Notes: a model not told the origin generated them from the sequence alone. DNA of 64,000 bases from Halanaerobium kushneri (GCF_900156285.1 NZ_FTNC01000001.1:310001-374000), one strand, 5' to 3'; positions 24,440 through 33,458 are shown, counted from the first letter of the stretch. A program made the numbers and translations.

Positions 24440-25765
24440 TTAATTGATAATTTCTTTTAATTCTTCCTCAGTTAGTGTTTTAAACTCTCTATTGTTTTTA
24501 TTCTGCTTTTCCCCTTTAATCTCCTCTTTTTGACTATTTATTTTTTTATTAATTTCATTATTATTACTTTCTGTTATTTTATTTTGAACCATTCTGACTT
24601 CTGATTCTATTATTTCTGGAGTTATAAATATTATAAGTTCTGTTTCTATATCTGTATTCTTTGCGGCAGAAAAAAGAGATCCAAGAAGTGGTAAATCAGC
24701 AAGAATAGGAATTTCTTTAACAGTTTTAAGTTCATCCTTTTTAATCAAACCACCAATTGCAAGTGTTTCTCCGTCTTCTAATATAACCGTAGTCTCTGCA
24801 CTGCGCGAATTCACTGCCGGTAATCCATCTGCCAGTATTTGTCCTATACTATTTACTGAAGGCTTTATTTCGAGAAGAATTTGATTTTGATTAATAATTT
24901 TAGGGAGAAATTCAAGAACTATACCTGCTTCAATATAACTTATAGTTGATACAGTTTTATCTGATTCTATTCTTTCCAGTTTAACTGGAATTTGATCACC
25001 AATTACAAGTTTTGCTTTTTTTCGATCCAGTGTCATCAGGCTGGGATTTGCCAGAATATTGGAAAGCCCTTTTTCATTCAGCGCTTTAAGTGTTTCCGGC
25101 CACCCCGGTTTTAATTTTTCAATATTTCCAGAATCATTTTTTATAATCTTTAATTCAGCCAGCTGATTGGGATTAATACCCAATTCTTTTATCTTTGTTC
25201 TGCTTATTTCTTCTATTCTAGCTTTGATCATTATTTGTTTTTGAGGCTGATCTATCTGAGATATTATTTTTTCTAACTCTTTTAAATTTTTCTCCTTGCA
25301 GTTAATAATCAGACCTTCACTATTTAAGTTAATAATCTTAATTTCTTCAAAGTTATTTCTTAAAATCTCAGCAGCTAATTCAGAACTTAAATTATTGAAT
25401 TTATAACTTTTACTGACAAATTTTTGATTTCTGGCAGCCATTTTTTCTCTTGTACTAATATAAATTATTTGTTTTTGATAACTGTAATCAAGATTAAAAC
25501 TGTCAGTAATTAAATTCAAAGCATTTTCAAAGGGAATATCATTAAAAATAACTGTAATTTTTCCTTTAACTGAACTGTCACAAATCAAATTTTTATCAGC
25601 AGTATTTGCCAGCATAATTAGAGCTGTTTCCAGCTCTACATCTCTTAAATTAATTGAGATCAAATTATTTTCCGATCCTTTTTCTGCTTTAACAAAAGCG
25701 GAAACCAGCAAAATAATAACTAAAATAATTGATATTTGAAACACTTTCTGTACTTTACTTTTCAT
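24440..25765 (-). CDS. secretin, type IV pilus/type II secretion family (PilQ/GspD-like), cluster 1
   Basis: Outer-membrane channel subunit, 441 residues from ATG 25765 (GGGAGG nine bases upstream). It has an N-terminal hydrophobic signal (FQISIILVIILLVSAFVKA), then an STN-like domain (ISINLRDVELETALIMLA), one N1-type domain (SYKFNNLSSELAAEILRNNF) and the C-terminal secretin domain with ILANPSLMTLDRKKA, RSAETTVILEDGETLAIGGL, EIPILADLPLLGSLF and ELIIFITPEII. After the barrel comes a Lys/Asn-rich linker ending in FKTLTEEELKEIIN, a tail that resembles the end of the second secretin. A secretin implies an outer membrane. Confidence 0.92.
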   Translation of the reverse strand: MKSKVQKVFQISIILVIILLVSAFVKAEKGSENNLISINLRDVELETALIMLANTADKNLICDSSVKGKITVIFNDIPFENALNLITDSFNLDYSYQKQIIYISTREKMAARNQKFVSKSYKFNNLSSELAAEILRNNFEEIKIINLNSEGLIINCKEKNLKELEKIISQIDQPQKQIMIKARIEEISRTKIKELGINPNQLAELKIIKNDSGNIEKLKPGWPETLKALNEKGLSNILANPSLMTLDRKKAKLVIGDQIPVKLERIESDKTVSTISYIEAGIVLEFLPKIINQNQILLEIKPSVNSIGQILADGLPAVNSRSAETTVILEDGETLAIGGLIKKDELKTVKEIPILADLPLLGSLFSAAKNTDIETELIIFITPEIIESEVRMVQNKITESNNNEINKKINSQKEEIKGEKQNKNNREFKTLTEEELKEIIN

Positions 25766-26483
25766 TTCCTTCAACCTCCCAGAGATTGATCATTCTTTCA
25801 GCTTTTTGATAACTGATAGTTAATTTATTGTTATTAATTTTTTTAATTGTAAACCTACCAATTTTATCATTTTCTTTTTTAGTCACAGTTTGTCCGCGGT
25901 AGAGAAATAAAGCAGTAGATTTTGTTCCTTTTCGAATAATACCCAATAATTTAAAGGGAAGTTTAACCCTTTCTATATTTATTTTTTTTGCCTCATTAGA
26001 ATTATTATTTTTAACCTGCAGCTTATTATCTTTACTGGAATGGTTATTTAAATCATCAGCTATAATATTTTTTTCTAAATCTATAAGTTTTGGATTATAA
26101 TTTTCTTTATTATTACTTTCTGACAACTGATCTGGTTTATTTATACTTTTTAAAGCTCTTTTTTTAGAGTTCTGAGAGCTGTTAACAGACTTAAAGGGGT
26201 CTTTGATCTCGCTGATCAAAGCAATTTCTTTAATTTTTGTTTTCAGTTGTGTTTCATTTTTTACTTCATTTATTTTTTCTTTAGAAACCTCATTTTCTGT
26301 TTTAACTATTTTTTTCTGCTTCGATTTCTCAGCAAATATTTTATCATTTTTAAACTTATCAGGCTGATCATAAATATCGCTTATTTCAACTCCAAAAAAT
26401 TGGGTCCAGATCAAAAAGACTATAAGCAATAATCCAACAGCTAAAAATAAAATCATTTTTTTATTTATAAGAATTTTCTTCAT
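25755..26483 (-). CDS. PilP/GspC-like inner-membrane protein, cluster 1
   Basis: 242 residues with one N-terminal transmembrane helix (about 11-29, ILFLAVGLLLIVFLIW) and a long Lys/Asn/Ser-rich linker (about 35-180). A small C-terminal beta domain contains LPFKLLGIIRKGTKSTALFL and TVTKKENDKIGRFTIKKI, the HR-like fold of PilP/GspC that docks on the secretin. Not a lipoprotein. It lies between the PilO-like and secretin genes and overlaps the secretin start. Family assignment is from position and the beta-domain pattern. Confidence 0.7.
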   Translation of the reverse strand: MKKILINKKMILFLAVGLLLIVFLIWTQFFGVEISDIYDQPDKFKNDKIFAEKSKQKKIVKTENEVSKEKINEVKNETQLKTKIKEIALISEIKDPFKSVNSSQNSKKRALKSINKPDQLSESNNKENYNPKLIDLEKNIIADDLNNHSSKDNKLQVKNNNSNEAKKINIERVKLPFKLLGIIRKGTKSTALFLYRGQTVTKKENDKIGRFTIKKINNNKLTISYQKAERMINLWEVEGNEK

Positions 26484-26942
26484 CTAAATCAGCTCTTTTT
26501 TTAATTTCAAAAAGAAAAATAAGCTTTTACTATTGTCCTTTATTTTAAATTCTTCAATCTTTAAAACTTTTAGTTCATTTTCTATATAGTATAGAAATTT
26601 CAGAAAAGAATTAAAGTCTCCAGTTAAATTTAAATTAAGTTCATTTTTTGTACTGCTAAAATCAATTAATATTAAATGATAAAGCTTTAATTCCGCAAGT
26701 ATTTGGGTAGTTATTTCTTTTAAATTAACTATTTTTTCTCGAGAAGCAGCTTGAGAAAAGGTCTCATTTAAAGAATATTTATTTTTTAATAAAATATTTT
26801 TCTGCTGCTGTTTTTCTATGTTTTCTTTAAGTGTTTTTTGTCTATCAAATAATACTCTGCTATTTCCAATCTGTATAATTAATAAAAAACAGACCAAAAA
26901 AGATAAAGAAATTATTAGTGGTTTGTTCATATTTTTTTCCAT
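26484..26942 (-). CDS. PilO-like pilus assembly protein, cluster 1
   Basis: 152 residues with one N-terminal membrane helix (LIISLSFLVCFLLIIQIG, about 8-25), a short coiled-coil segment and a compact ferredoxin-like C-terminal domain (LYHLILIDFSSTKNELNLNL). This topology and the place between PilN-like and PilP-like genes fit PilO/GspM, part of the inner-membrane alignment complex. Sequence conservation is low, so the call depends on order and topology. Confidence 0.68.
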   Translation of the reverse strand: MEKNMNKPLIISLSFLVCFLLIIQIGNSRVLFDRQKTLKENIEKQQQKNILLKNKYSLNETFSQAASREKIVNLKEITTQILAELKLYHLILIDFSSTKNELNLNLTGDFNSFLKFLYYIENELKVLKIEEFKIKDNSKSLFFFLKLKKELI

Positions 26943-26954
26943 CCTTACACCCCA

Positions 26955-27419
26955 TTACCGACTTGTATTTGCTTCAAGTTGAAAAAAATATTTATTATTT
27001 TGTCTGATCTTAACTAAATTTATATTGGTTAAATTATTATTAGTTTTTAAATGCTCAATAAATCTAAATATATTTTTCTGGTTTTCACTTTCTGCATTCA
27101 GAATAATTTTGTTATTTTTGAAATATACAGAATTAAAAATCACGTTTTCAGTCTTTGCTGCCAGAGTTTTTAATAAAATATATTTTTTGGGAGTAATATT
27201 TTGTTGGTTTTTATTTTTACTTTTTTCTTTATTTAAATAAAAGTATTTGTCTGCCTCTTTTTTAAGCTGTTCTAATTTGGATTGATAAATGTTATTTTTA
27301 TTTTTGAGATTATAATTTACAATAATTAGGGCTATAAGCAGTACTAAAATAATAACTAAAAAATATTTTATTAAAATCAATGTTCGGTCAAAATTCTTTT
27401 CTTTAAAAATCACTGGCAT
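26955..27419 (-). CDS. PilN-like pilus assembly protein, cluster 1
   Basis: 154 residues with a short cytoplasmic N-terminus, a transmembrane helix (IKYFLVIILVLLIALIIVNY, about 18-36), a coiled-coil stretch and a C-terminal beta-alpha domain (VIFNSVYFKNNKIILNAES). This is the PilN/GspL-C pattern. It overlaps the PilM-like gene by ten bases. Call based on topology and gene order. Confidence 0.68.
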   Translation of the reverse strand: MPVIFKEKNFDRTLILIKYFLVIILVLLIALIIVNYNLKNKNNIYQSKLEQLKKEADKYFYLNKEKSKNKNQQNITPKKYILLKTLAAKTENVIFNSVYFKNNKIILNAESENQKNIFRFIEHLKTNNNLTNINLVKIRQNNKYFFQLEANTSR

Positions 27420-28159
27420 TTGCTGATACTCCAGAGTAAAGAAGTCAAAAACACAAAATCATCTGCTTCTAAATCTATTAAATCACCAAGATTTAGCAAA
27501 TCACTTTTTCCTTCCAGAATCTCAAGTTTAATATTTTTATTATTTAAATAATATTTTTTTGTTCTTTTAATTTCCTGTTTCAACTCTTTCTCTTTAATTG
27601 AGGACTGAAGTAGATCAAGTTTTTTATTCAATGCAGTCAGTAAGGTATAACTGCCATTTATTTGATAATAAAGAAGATAGTTTTCTGCATCTACAATTTT
27701 ATTGATTACTGAAAATATAGCAACTGGAAGAGCAGAAACCAAATAATTATTTTTATATTTTTCCATATCTGCAGTTATGGGATCCAGCATTCTTTTATCC
27801 GCTGCAAAAAATTTAACCTCTCGTTCCTGAGTCTGATTGGAGACTATTTCTAAATAATCATAGTAGTATTCGTCTTCAAAATTACTTTTTACCTCAGCAA
27901 ATTTACTCAAAATATTATCTTCACTAATTCGATAAGGGTTCTTTTCTTCCAGTGCAACTGAGTGATAAAAAAGTGAAGCTGCAGGCAGCAAAACTATATA
28001 CTGACAGTTAAAATTAAATCTTTTGATTTTACCTATAGAAGAAATCTCATTAATACCATCTACAAAATTAATCTTATTGTCTTTTGCTCTGGCAACTAAA
28101 TTCTTCAGACTGTCCTCAGCCGGTATTGTTACTGAATAATAATTATTAAACATTATCAA
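27410..28159 (-). CDS. divergent PilM/GspL-like protein, cluster 1
   Basis: 249 residues in the slot where PilM is expected. Unlike the PilM of cluster 2, the actin-type nucleotide motifs (DVGTYALK, DIGFSATQ, TGGGSKL) are not visible. The middle segment with VKFFAADKRMLDPITADM and a later YYLLYYQINGSYTLLTAL resembles the layout of a PilM/GspL periphery only loosely. It may be a degenerate, nucleotide-free version. It overlaps its neighbours on both sides, showing it belongs to the operon. Function uncertain. Confidence 0.5.
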   Translation of the reverse strand: MIMFNNYYSVTIPAEDSLKNLVARAKDNKINFVDGINEISSIGKIKRFNFNCQYIVLLPAASLFYHSVALEEKNPYRISEDNILSKFAEVKSNFEDEYYYDYLEIVSNQTQEREVKFFAADKRMLDPITADMEKYKNNYLVSALPVAIFSVINKIVDAENYLLYYQINGSYTLLTALNKKLDLLQSSIKEKELKQEIKRTKKYYLNNKNIKLEILEGKSDLLNLGDLIDLEADDFVFLTSLLWSISKCQ

Positions 28160-28539
28160 TCACTCCTATATATTTTTTTCTCAATGATTCTTAAACTTTC
28201 TTTTTCCAGTTTCATTTCAGCATTATAAGGAATTTCACTATCAATTCTGGCAAAAAGATAGATAAATGTATCATCCTCCCTTCCATAAATATTTACTTTT
28301 AACTCACTAGTTAATTCCAGTTTTTCATTAAGCAGTAGATCTTCGTTTTTCAAAAAATAGAGCTGATACTGCAGAGCTGAATCAACTGCTTCTTTATTTT
28401 GAGCTGCCACAATTCTATTATCTAAAATTTTAAAATTAATTCTTTGTTGTTGAATTAAAAGAGGTATAAACAGCCCAATTAATGTAATCAAAATCAAATT
28501 TAGAAATAAAACAAAGCCATTATTATTTTTTATCATCAT
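28156..28539 (-). CDS. PilX/GspK-like minor pilin candidate, cluster 1
   Basis: 127 residues beginning MMIKNNNGFVLFLNLILITL. A short basic leader ends in Gly, followed by a long hydrophobic helix and AAQNKEAVDSALQYQLYFL, the pattern of PilX-like pilins. The classic Glu at mature position 5 is not present, as is common in PilX/GspK types. It is much shorter than the two PilX-like proteins of cluster 2 and lacks their solenoid domain. It overlaps the downstream PilM-like gene by four bases. Confidence 0.62.
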   Translation of the reverse strand: MMIKNNNGFVLFLNLILITLIGLFIPLLIQQQRINFKILDNRIVAAQNKEAVDSALQYQLYFLKNEDLLLNEKLELTSELKVNIYGREDDTFIYLFARIDSEIPYNAEMKLEKESLRIIEKKIYRSD

Positions 28540-28572
28540 AATCTAAACCTGCTTTTATTATTGTTTTTAAAT

Positions 28573-29082
28573 CTATAAATCTATTAACCTGCTAATAATT
28601 AATTTTTTCTCTCCTTTTTTTACCCAAAGAGTGATTTTAAGCAAATCTGGATCTACTAATTTAAAATTTAAATCTTCAATCTGATCTACCAGAGCAAGGT
28701 TTCTACCAAAATCTTTAAAATCAGGATTATTACTTCCAATTGCTCTCCCAAGAGCATTATGTCCCCCACTCTGATAGATATTAAATTTAAGCCACTGATA
28801 TTCTTCGCCATAATAGCTGAAAACATCAATTTCTTTCTGATTAATAATCTCAACTTTACTGGCATTTTTAATTTGTAAGGACATAAAATCAACAACCAAA
28901 TAACCATCCAGCTGCCAGGAATTTTGAAGGTTTAAAAAATTATTGCTTTGATAGAGGCTGATAATTAATTGCATAAAGATTGCAGCCAGCAAAGATGAGA
29001 TAGTAATTACTATCAATATTTCTAACAGAGTAAATCCTTCTTCAACCTTAAGTTCATTTCTGCAACAAACTGAAAACTTCAT
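28573..29082 (-). CDS. prepilin-type protein, PilW/GspJ-like, cluster 1
   Basis: Minor pseudopilin of 169 residues from ATG 29082 (AAGGAG seven bases upstream). An in-frame upstream ATG at 29121 lies deep inside the previous gene. The processing site EEG|FTLLEILIVITISSLLAA is a complete type IV prepilin signature. The C-terminal domain has NASKVEIINQKEIDVFSYYG, in the style of PilW/GspJ. It overlaps the upstream GspI-like gene by 29 bases. Confidence 0.85.
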   Translation of the reverse strand: MKFSVCCRNELKVEEGFTLLEILIVITISSLLAAIFMQLIISLYQSNNFLNLQNSWQLDGYLVVDFMSLQIKNASKVEIINQKEIDVFSYYGEEYQWLKFNIYQSGGHNALGRAIGSNNPDFKDFGRNLALVDQIEDLNFKLVDPDLLKITLWVKKGEKKLIISRLIDL

Positions 29083-29464
29083 TCTGATGCTCCTTATTCC
29101 TACATTTAAAATCAACTTCAACCTTTAACTTATATAAACCATCATATTTTATTCCATCTTTTTCATATGGAATCACCTCAACTCTTGTCATCTCATAATC
29201 TCTGGGTAGAGATTCATTTTCCAGCATTTCTAAATTTCTAATAAACTCACTGCTGCTGTCTTCAACCCCCTCACTAATTAATTCTCTATTTTTATAAGCC
29301 TCTAATACAGACTCAGTCCAGTTTACAGCTGCATTTTTGTCTGCAAGAAAAGTGTGTACTTCCAGTCCAGTTTTGATTGTTCTGCTCATCACTGCCAGAA
29401 CAGCTCCTGCTAGAGAAATTGTTATTATAACCTCCAGTAAAGAAAATCCAGCATTATTTTTCAA
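29054..29464 (-). CDS. prepilin-type protein, PilV/GspI-like, cluster 1
   Basis: 136-residue minor pilin with the prepilin motif NAG|FSLLEVIITISLAGAVLA, cleaved after Gly6. Translation starts at TTG 29464 behind GGGAGGG. The remainder (ESVLEAYKNRELISEG ... VIPYEKDGIKYDGLYKLKVEV) is the small beta domain typical of GspI/PilV proteins. It overlaps its neighbours on both sides. Confidence 0.85.
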   Translation of the reverse strand: MKNNAGFSLLEVIITISLAGAVLAVMSRTIKTGLEVHTFLADKNAAVNWTESVLEAYKNRELISEGVEDSSSEFIRNLEMLENESLPRDYEMTRVEVIPYEKDGIKYDGLYKLKVEVDFKCRNKEHQNEVFSLLQK

Positions 29465-29936
29465 CTTTAACCCTCCCTAATTGATTTACTGTAATTGAAT
29501 ATTTTCTGGCCCCTGTTTTTGCCTTAGCCAGGGCAACTGTTCCGCCTCTAGCTGTAGCTGTATTATTAAATCTAATCCATTCATAATAATTATCTGTTAC
29601 CGCTTTATAGCTTAAGGTTTTATAAAGAATCAAATCAGAAGAATAGTACCCTTTTTTCTTAATAATCATATTTTCATCTTCTTCAACATAAAAGTAATAA
29701 GGGATTTTACTGGATTCAGGACTTTCCTTAATTGTATAAATTCTAAAAATATAAGTCTGATTATCCAGGATTGCCTTATTTCTGGCCCACCTAAAATCTG
29801 CTGCTAAACAGTTAATTTCCTGCCTGATTGTAAAATCATTTTTAAACTGTGGACGATAACTTATTGTAAATAAAATCCCCATTACTGTAATTACAACTAA
29901 AATCTCAATCAAAGTAAAACCCTGCCTCTTTTCCAT
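29454..29936 (-). CDS. prepilin-type protein, GspH/FimT-like, cluster 1
   Basis: 160-residue minor pilin, MEKRQG|FTLIEILVVITVMGIL, processed after Gly6. The segment ADFRWARNKAILDNQTYIFRIY is characteristic of GspH/FimT pseudopilins. The order PilA, GspH, GspI, GspJ, GspK found here repeats the minor-pilin order of type II secretion systems, where these proteins prime pilus assembly. Confidence 0.87.
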   Translation of the reverse strand: MEKRQGFTLIEILVVITVMGILFTISYRPQFKNDFTIRQEINCLAADFRWARNKAILDNQTYIFRIYTIKESPESSKIPYYFYVEEDENMIIKKKGYYSSDLILYKTLSYKAVTDNYYEWIRFNNTATARGGTVALAKAKTGARKYSITVNQLGRVKVEK

Positions 29937-29940
29937 TGAG

Positions 29941-30384
29941 CTATAATGTAGGTTCTGTAGCTTCAGGTCCTGTTAGGGAAGATTCGGCAGTAGAAATATA
30001 ATAAAATTCATCTGCAGCAGCTTGATAAATTATTATATATTTTTCTGCTCCAGTATCAGAATCACTCTGATAACTGTAATCAGTCTCTGAATTTTTTATA
30101 TTTAATTCAGTTAAATCACTGCTAATCGAACTTATATCACTTTTAGTACTTTGGCCGGGATATTCACCATGATCAAGATAATACATTTCAAGACTCTGCA
30201 TGATATTATGAAGATCAGCTTTAGCTACTGCTGTATCTGCTTTATTTTTAACTCCACTTAATGCAGGTACAGCCATTGACATTAAAATTCCAAGTACTAC
30301 AATTACTATTAATAATTCAATTAGAGTAAATCCCTCTTCATTTTTAGTCAAATTTCTGTTTATTAAATTAGATTCAATTATCAT
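29941..30384 (-). CDS. major (pseudo)pilin, PilA/GspG-like, cluster 1
   Basis: 147 residues with a fairly long leader (about 18 residues) ending in EEG|FTLIELLIVIVVLGILMS. An alpha-helix (KADTAVAKADLHNIMQSLEMYYLDHGEYPGQ) follows, and its YxxxHGxYP stretch is typical of GspG-like pseudopilins. It is the first and probably most abundant pilin of cluster 1. A 73-base gap separates it from pilC, so separate regulation is possible, but no promoter is obvious. Confidence 0.88.
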   Translation of the reverse strand: MIIESNLINRNLTKNEEGFTLIELLIVIVVLGILMSMAVPALSGVKNKADTAVAKADLHNIMQSLEMYYLDHGEYPGQSTKSDISSISSDLTELNIKNSETDYSYQSDSDTGAEKYIIIYQAAADEFYYISTAESSLTGPEATEPTL

Positions 30385-30457
30385 TAATAAATTCCTTTCT
30401 CTGTTAAGTTTCCATTAAGTTAAAGCTAAATCAATTTAAATCAGCCTAAACATAAAA

Positions 30458-31492
30458 TTAAATAATTAAATAGATCTGAAACATTGGCATTATTACTGCT
30501 GCAGCAAGTAAAGCAACAAAAATTGCAGTTAATGTTATTAAAAACGGCTCTAAATACTGCAGCATTTGAGCAATTTCATCATTTAATTTTTGATAATAAT
30601 AATCACCTGCTCTTTCCAACATAGTTTCCATTCGGGCTGTCTCTTCGCCAGTCATTATAAGATAGTAAAATAGATCAGGAATATATCTACTATCCGCAAA
30701 ACACTCCGCTAAAGAAGCCCCTTTTGAAATATTCAAAGTTGTTTTATCTATAAAATTTTGATAATGATAATCACTGATTATATTCTTTACAAGTTCCAGG
30801 GCAGAAATTAATTTTAAACCACTTTTTAAGAATAGAGCTAAATAAATAGCTATTTGAGTTAAAATCAGATCACGATAAACAACTGATAAAAACGGAATAT
30901 GCATAATGATTTTACTTTTTAAATCTCTCTTCTTCTCACTTTTGTAAAAATATACAAAAGATATTATTGAAAATATTATGAAAATTATTATTATATAGAA
31001 ATAATCATTAAATGCTCGACTCAACACCAAAAATATCTCAGTAATTAGCGGTAGTTCTCCACTAAATTCTGCGAATAGATCCACAAATACAGGTAAAATA
31101 AATTTAAAAATAAAAACAGCTGCAGTAAAAATAGTAATAATTACAGTAAGTGGATAAAAAGCTGCTTTTTTAATTTCTTTTTTCAGCTTTTCTCGGCTGC
31201 TGTAATATTTCTCCAGCTTTTCTAAAACTTCAACCAGAGTCCCACTTTCTTCTCCCGCTCTAACTACTTCAGTAAAAAGACTGGTGAAAACTTCTTCCTC
31301 TTCCATTGCTTCAGCAAGACTTAAACCTGACTCAATATTTTTTAACAGCTCTCCGTAAATTTTTTCTTCCTGCTGAACTTTTGTCTGTTTTGAGATGATC
31401 ATTAAAGATCTGTTTAAATTCAAGCCAGAATCTAACATTATTTTAAGCTGAGACGCAAAAAATTTAAGATCAAATTTTCTATTTAAATTAAT
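30458..31492 (-). CDS. pilC: PilC/GspF-like inner-membrane platform protein, cluster 1 (short form, start uncertain)
   Basis: Platform protein with two T2SSF repeats, membrane helices and the C-terminal AALLAAAVIMPMFQIYLII. The first ATG (31438, 326 residues) lies inside the conserved region. The frame stays open upstream and encodes NRKFDLKFFASQLKIM, which aligns with KVKIKDLSVFSQQFAAMI of the cluster 2 PilC. No ATG, GTG, TTG or CTG exists there, but an AGGAGG site lies eight bases before an ATT codon at 31492, a possible rare AUU start (344 residues). Either way it lacks the N-terminal 55 or so residues of ordinary PilC. Confidence 0.8.
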   Translation of the reverse strand: MNLNRKFDLKFFASQLKIMLDSGLNLNRSLMIISKQTKVQQEEKIYGELLKNIESGLSLAEAMEEEEVFTSLFTEVVRAGEESGTLVEVLEKLEKYYSSREKLKKEIKKAAFYPLTVIITIFTAAVFIFKFILPVFVDLFAEFSGELPLITEIFLVLSRAFNDYFYIIIIFIIFSIISFVYFYKSEKKRDLKSKIIMHIPFLSVVYRDLILTQIAIYLALFLKSGLKLISALELVKNIISDYHYQNFIDKTTLNISKGASLAECFADSRYIPDLFYYLIMTGEETARMETMLERAGDYYYQKLNDEIAQMLQYLEPFLITLTAIFVALLAAAVIMPMFQIYLII

Positions 31493-31509
31493 TTGAATCT
31501 CCTCCTGTC

Positions 31510-33180
31510 TCAGGAATTAAGTTCGATTACTCTTAGAATTTCCTCGCTTGAGGTGACACCTTTTTTTAACTTTTTAAAAGCAGAATCAGCCAGACTTAAC
31601 ATTCCTGAAGTCAGCGCTGCTTTTTTGAGCAGCTCATAATCTGCCTGCTGACTGATCAGTTTTCTTAATTCCTTATTAATCAGTAGTACTTCTGCTGCTG
31701 CAGTTCTTCCCAGATAACCCTCACTACAGTTTTGACAGCCTACAGCCTGAAAAACATATTTACATTTTTGTTCTCCAATAAAATTAATCTCTTCTCGGGT
31801 GATTTTTCTTTTTTCTCTGCAATCCGGGCATAATTTACGCAGTAACCTCTGGGCTACAACTGCTTTAAGAGTACTGCTAATTAAATATGGGGCTATCCCC
31901 ATATCAATAAGTCTTGTTACAGCAGAAACACTATCAATGGTGTGTATAGTACTTAAAACCAGATGGCCTGTAATGGCTGCTCTTACTGCAATTTCTGCAG
32001 TTTCTTTATCCCTTATTTCTCCAATCATAATAATATCAGGATCCTGTCTTAATATAGATCTCAAAATAACAGGAAAACTTAAGCCCTGAGCATTATTAAT
32101 TTCAATTTGATTTAGAAGCTCTAATCTATATTCAACAGGATTTTCTACAGTAATAATATTATTTTTTTCTGCAGCCAGCCTATTTAAAATTGAAAATAAA
32201 GTTGTTGTTTTACCACTTCCGGTAGGGCCTGAAAGTAATATTATTCCAGAATTATATTTAAAAATATTTTTGAATCTTTTTAGATTATAGCTATTTAAAT
32301 TTAGTTCTTTAACTGACAATAATTTTTCACTTCTTAAAAGAAGTCTCAAAACCGCCTTTTCTCCATAAATAGTTGGAATGACTGAACAGCGAATATCATA
32401 ATTAGAATTTTGGAATTTAAATTCCAGTTTTCCATCCTGAGGTAAATGACGTATTGTAATATCCATTCCTGAAATTATTTTAATTCTTGAAATAACAGCT
32501 GCTGCTATTTCGACAGGCAAGTTATAATAACTTTTTAAAATACCGTCAATTCTGTATCTAATTTTAAAGTAATTTTTCTTTTTTTCCAGATGAATATCAC
32601 TTGCATTTAATGAAATTGCTTCAGTTAAAATTTTATTGAGTAATTTAACCACTGGTGCATCATCAACAAGATCTTTTAAGCTATCAATATCCCTGCTATC
32701 AATTTTTTTAAAATTCCCAAAATCACTCAGCAGTTCCTGCTGATCCAATTGAAAATAACTATTATAAATTGAATTTTTTACTCTATTAAATTCAACTTCG
32801 GTCATTAAATAAAATTTAATACTGCTTTTAAACTGGTATTTTAACTTTTCTTTTAAAAACAAATCAGGAGGATAAATACTGCCAAATATTATTATCTTTT
32901 CATTTTTTTGCAGTAATAAAAGCCTATATTTTTCAGACTGAGAAAGATCAAGCTTAAGAGCAATTTTTTTATCTACCTTAACCTGCGAATTTTCAAACAA
33001 TTCAATTTCAAAATATACGGATACTGCCTGCAGCAACTGTTTTTCGCTTAATATATTTTCTTCCTTTATATAATTTATTAAAGACTTAGTTCCTTTTTCT
33101 GTAATTTTTGATTCAATTTCATTTCTAATTTTCTGATCAAAACTATATTTTTTGTATAAATATTCACAAAAATTTTGCAT
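31510..33180 (-). CDS. pilB: PilB/GspE-like assembly ATPase, cluster 1
   Basis: Hexameric motor powering pilin extrusion, 556 residues from ATG 33180 (GGTGG seven bases upstream). It has Walker A LLSGPTGSGKTTTLFSIL, an Asp box, Walker B DIIMIGEIRDKETAEIA, the His box TGHLVLSTIHT and a zinc site CPDC ... CQNC. The N-terminal domain has one degenerate MshEN-like repeat (INYIKEENILSEKQLLQAV) but lacks the RLG start seen in the cluster 2 protein, so c-di-GMP binding is doubtful. It heads cluster 1. No matching retraction ATPase is encoded in this cluster. Confidence 0.93.
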   Translation of the reverse strand: MQNFCEYLYKKYSFDQKIRNEIESKITEKGTKSLINYIKEENILSEKQLLQAVSVYFEIELFENSQVKVDKKIALKLDLSQSEKYRLLLLQKNEKIIIFGSIYPPDLFLKEKLKYQFKSSIKFYLMTEVEFNRVKNSIYNSYFQLDQQELLSDFGNFKKIDSRDIDSLKDLVDDAPVVKLLNKILTEAISLNASDIHLEKKKNYFKIRYRIDGILKSYYNLPVEIAAAVISRIKIISGMDITIRHLPQDGKLEFKFQNSNYDIRCSVIPTIYGEKAVLRLLLRSEKLLSVKELNLNSYNLKRFKNIFKYNSGIILLSGPTGSGKTTTLFSILNRLAAEKNNIITVENPVEYRLELLNQIEINNAQGLSFPVILRSILRQDPDIIMIGEIRDKETAEIAVRAAITGHLVLSTIHTIDSVSAVTRLIDMGIAPYLISSTLKAVVAQRLLRKLCPDCREKRKITREEINFIGEQKCKYVFQAVGCQNCSEGYLGRTAAAEVLLINKELRKLISQQADYELLKKAALTSGMLSLADSAFKKLKKGVTSSEEILRVIELNS

Positions 33181-33410
33181 AAAATTACCACCCATTTATC
33201 TTTTCTCTTTAATTAATTACCATATTTTTATTTTATTTAAATTAATTGTTAAAAAATTCTATGATAATTTATTAATTCGTGGTCAAAAAAAATTCTCCTG
33301 CATATTTTTGTAATTTTTTTCTTTTTATACAAATTAATAGTTAAATTATTTCTAATTTTATACATTAATAACTATTTTATTAGTGAAAAATAACACAATA
33401 ACATAGTAAA

Positions 33411-33438
33411 ACAGCTGCAGATCTTACTCTACAGCTGT
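33411..33438 (-). terminator. terminator of the ilv-leu-cimA operon
   Basis: Minus-strand 11-bp stem (ACAGCTGTAGA / TCTGCAGCTGT, one G-U) with a six-base loop, followed by TTTTAC. It lies 20 bases past the cimA stop. The rest of 33181-33458 is AT-rich and holds only weak promoter-like sequences for pilus cluster 1 (for example TTGACC with a poor -10). Confidence 0.75.
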
Positions 33439-33458
33439 CTCTTTAAATTATCTCATTT

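Noticed and set aside
31445-31470. Forward-strand gacgcaaa resembling the GEMM riboswitch core
   Set aside because: It lies within pilC coding sequence on the opposite strand and has no GAAA-capped stem, receptor or terminator nearby.
33181-33410. Possible riboswitch upstream of pilus cluster 1, parallel to cluster 2
   Set aside because: The stretch is very AT-rich with no GACGCAAA core, no GAAA-capped stem and no terminator on the coding strand before pilB.
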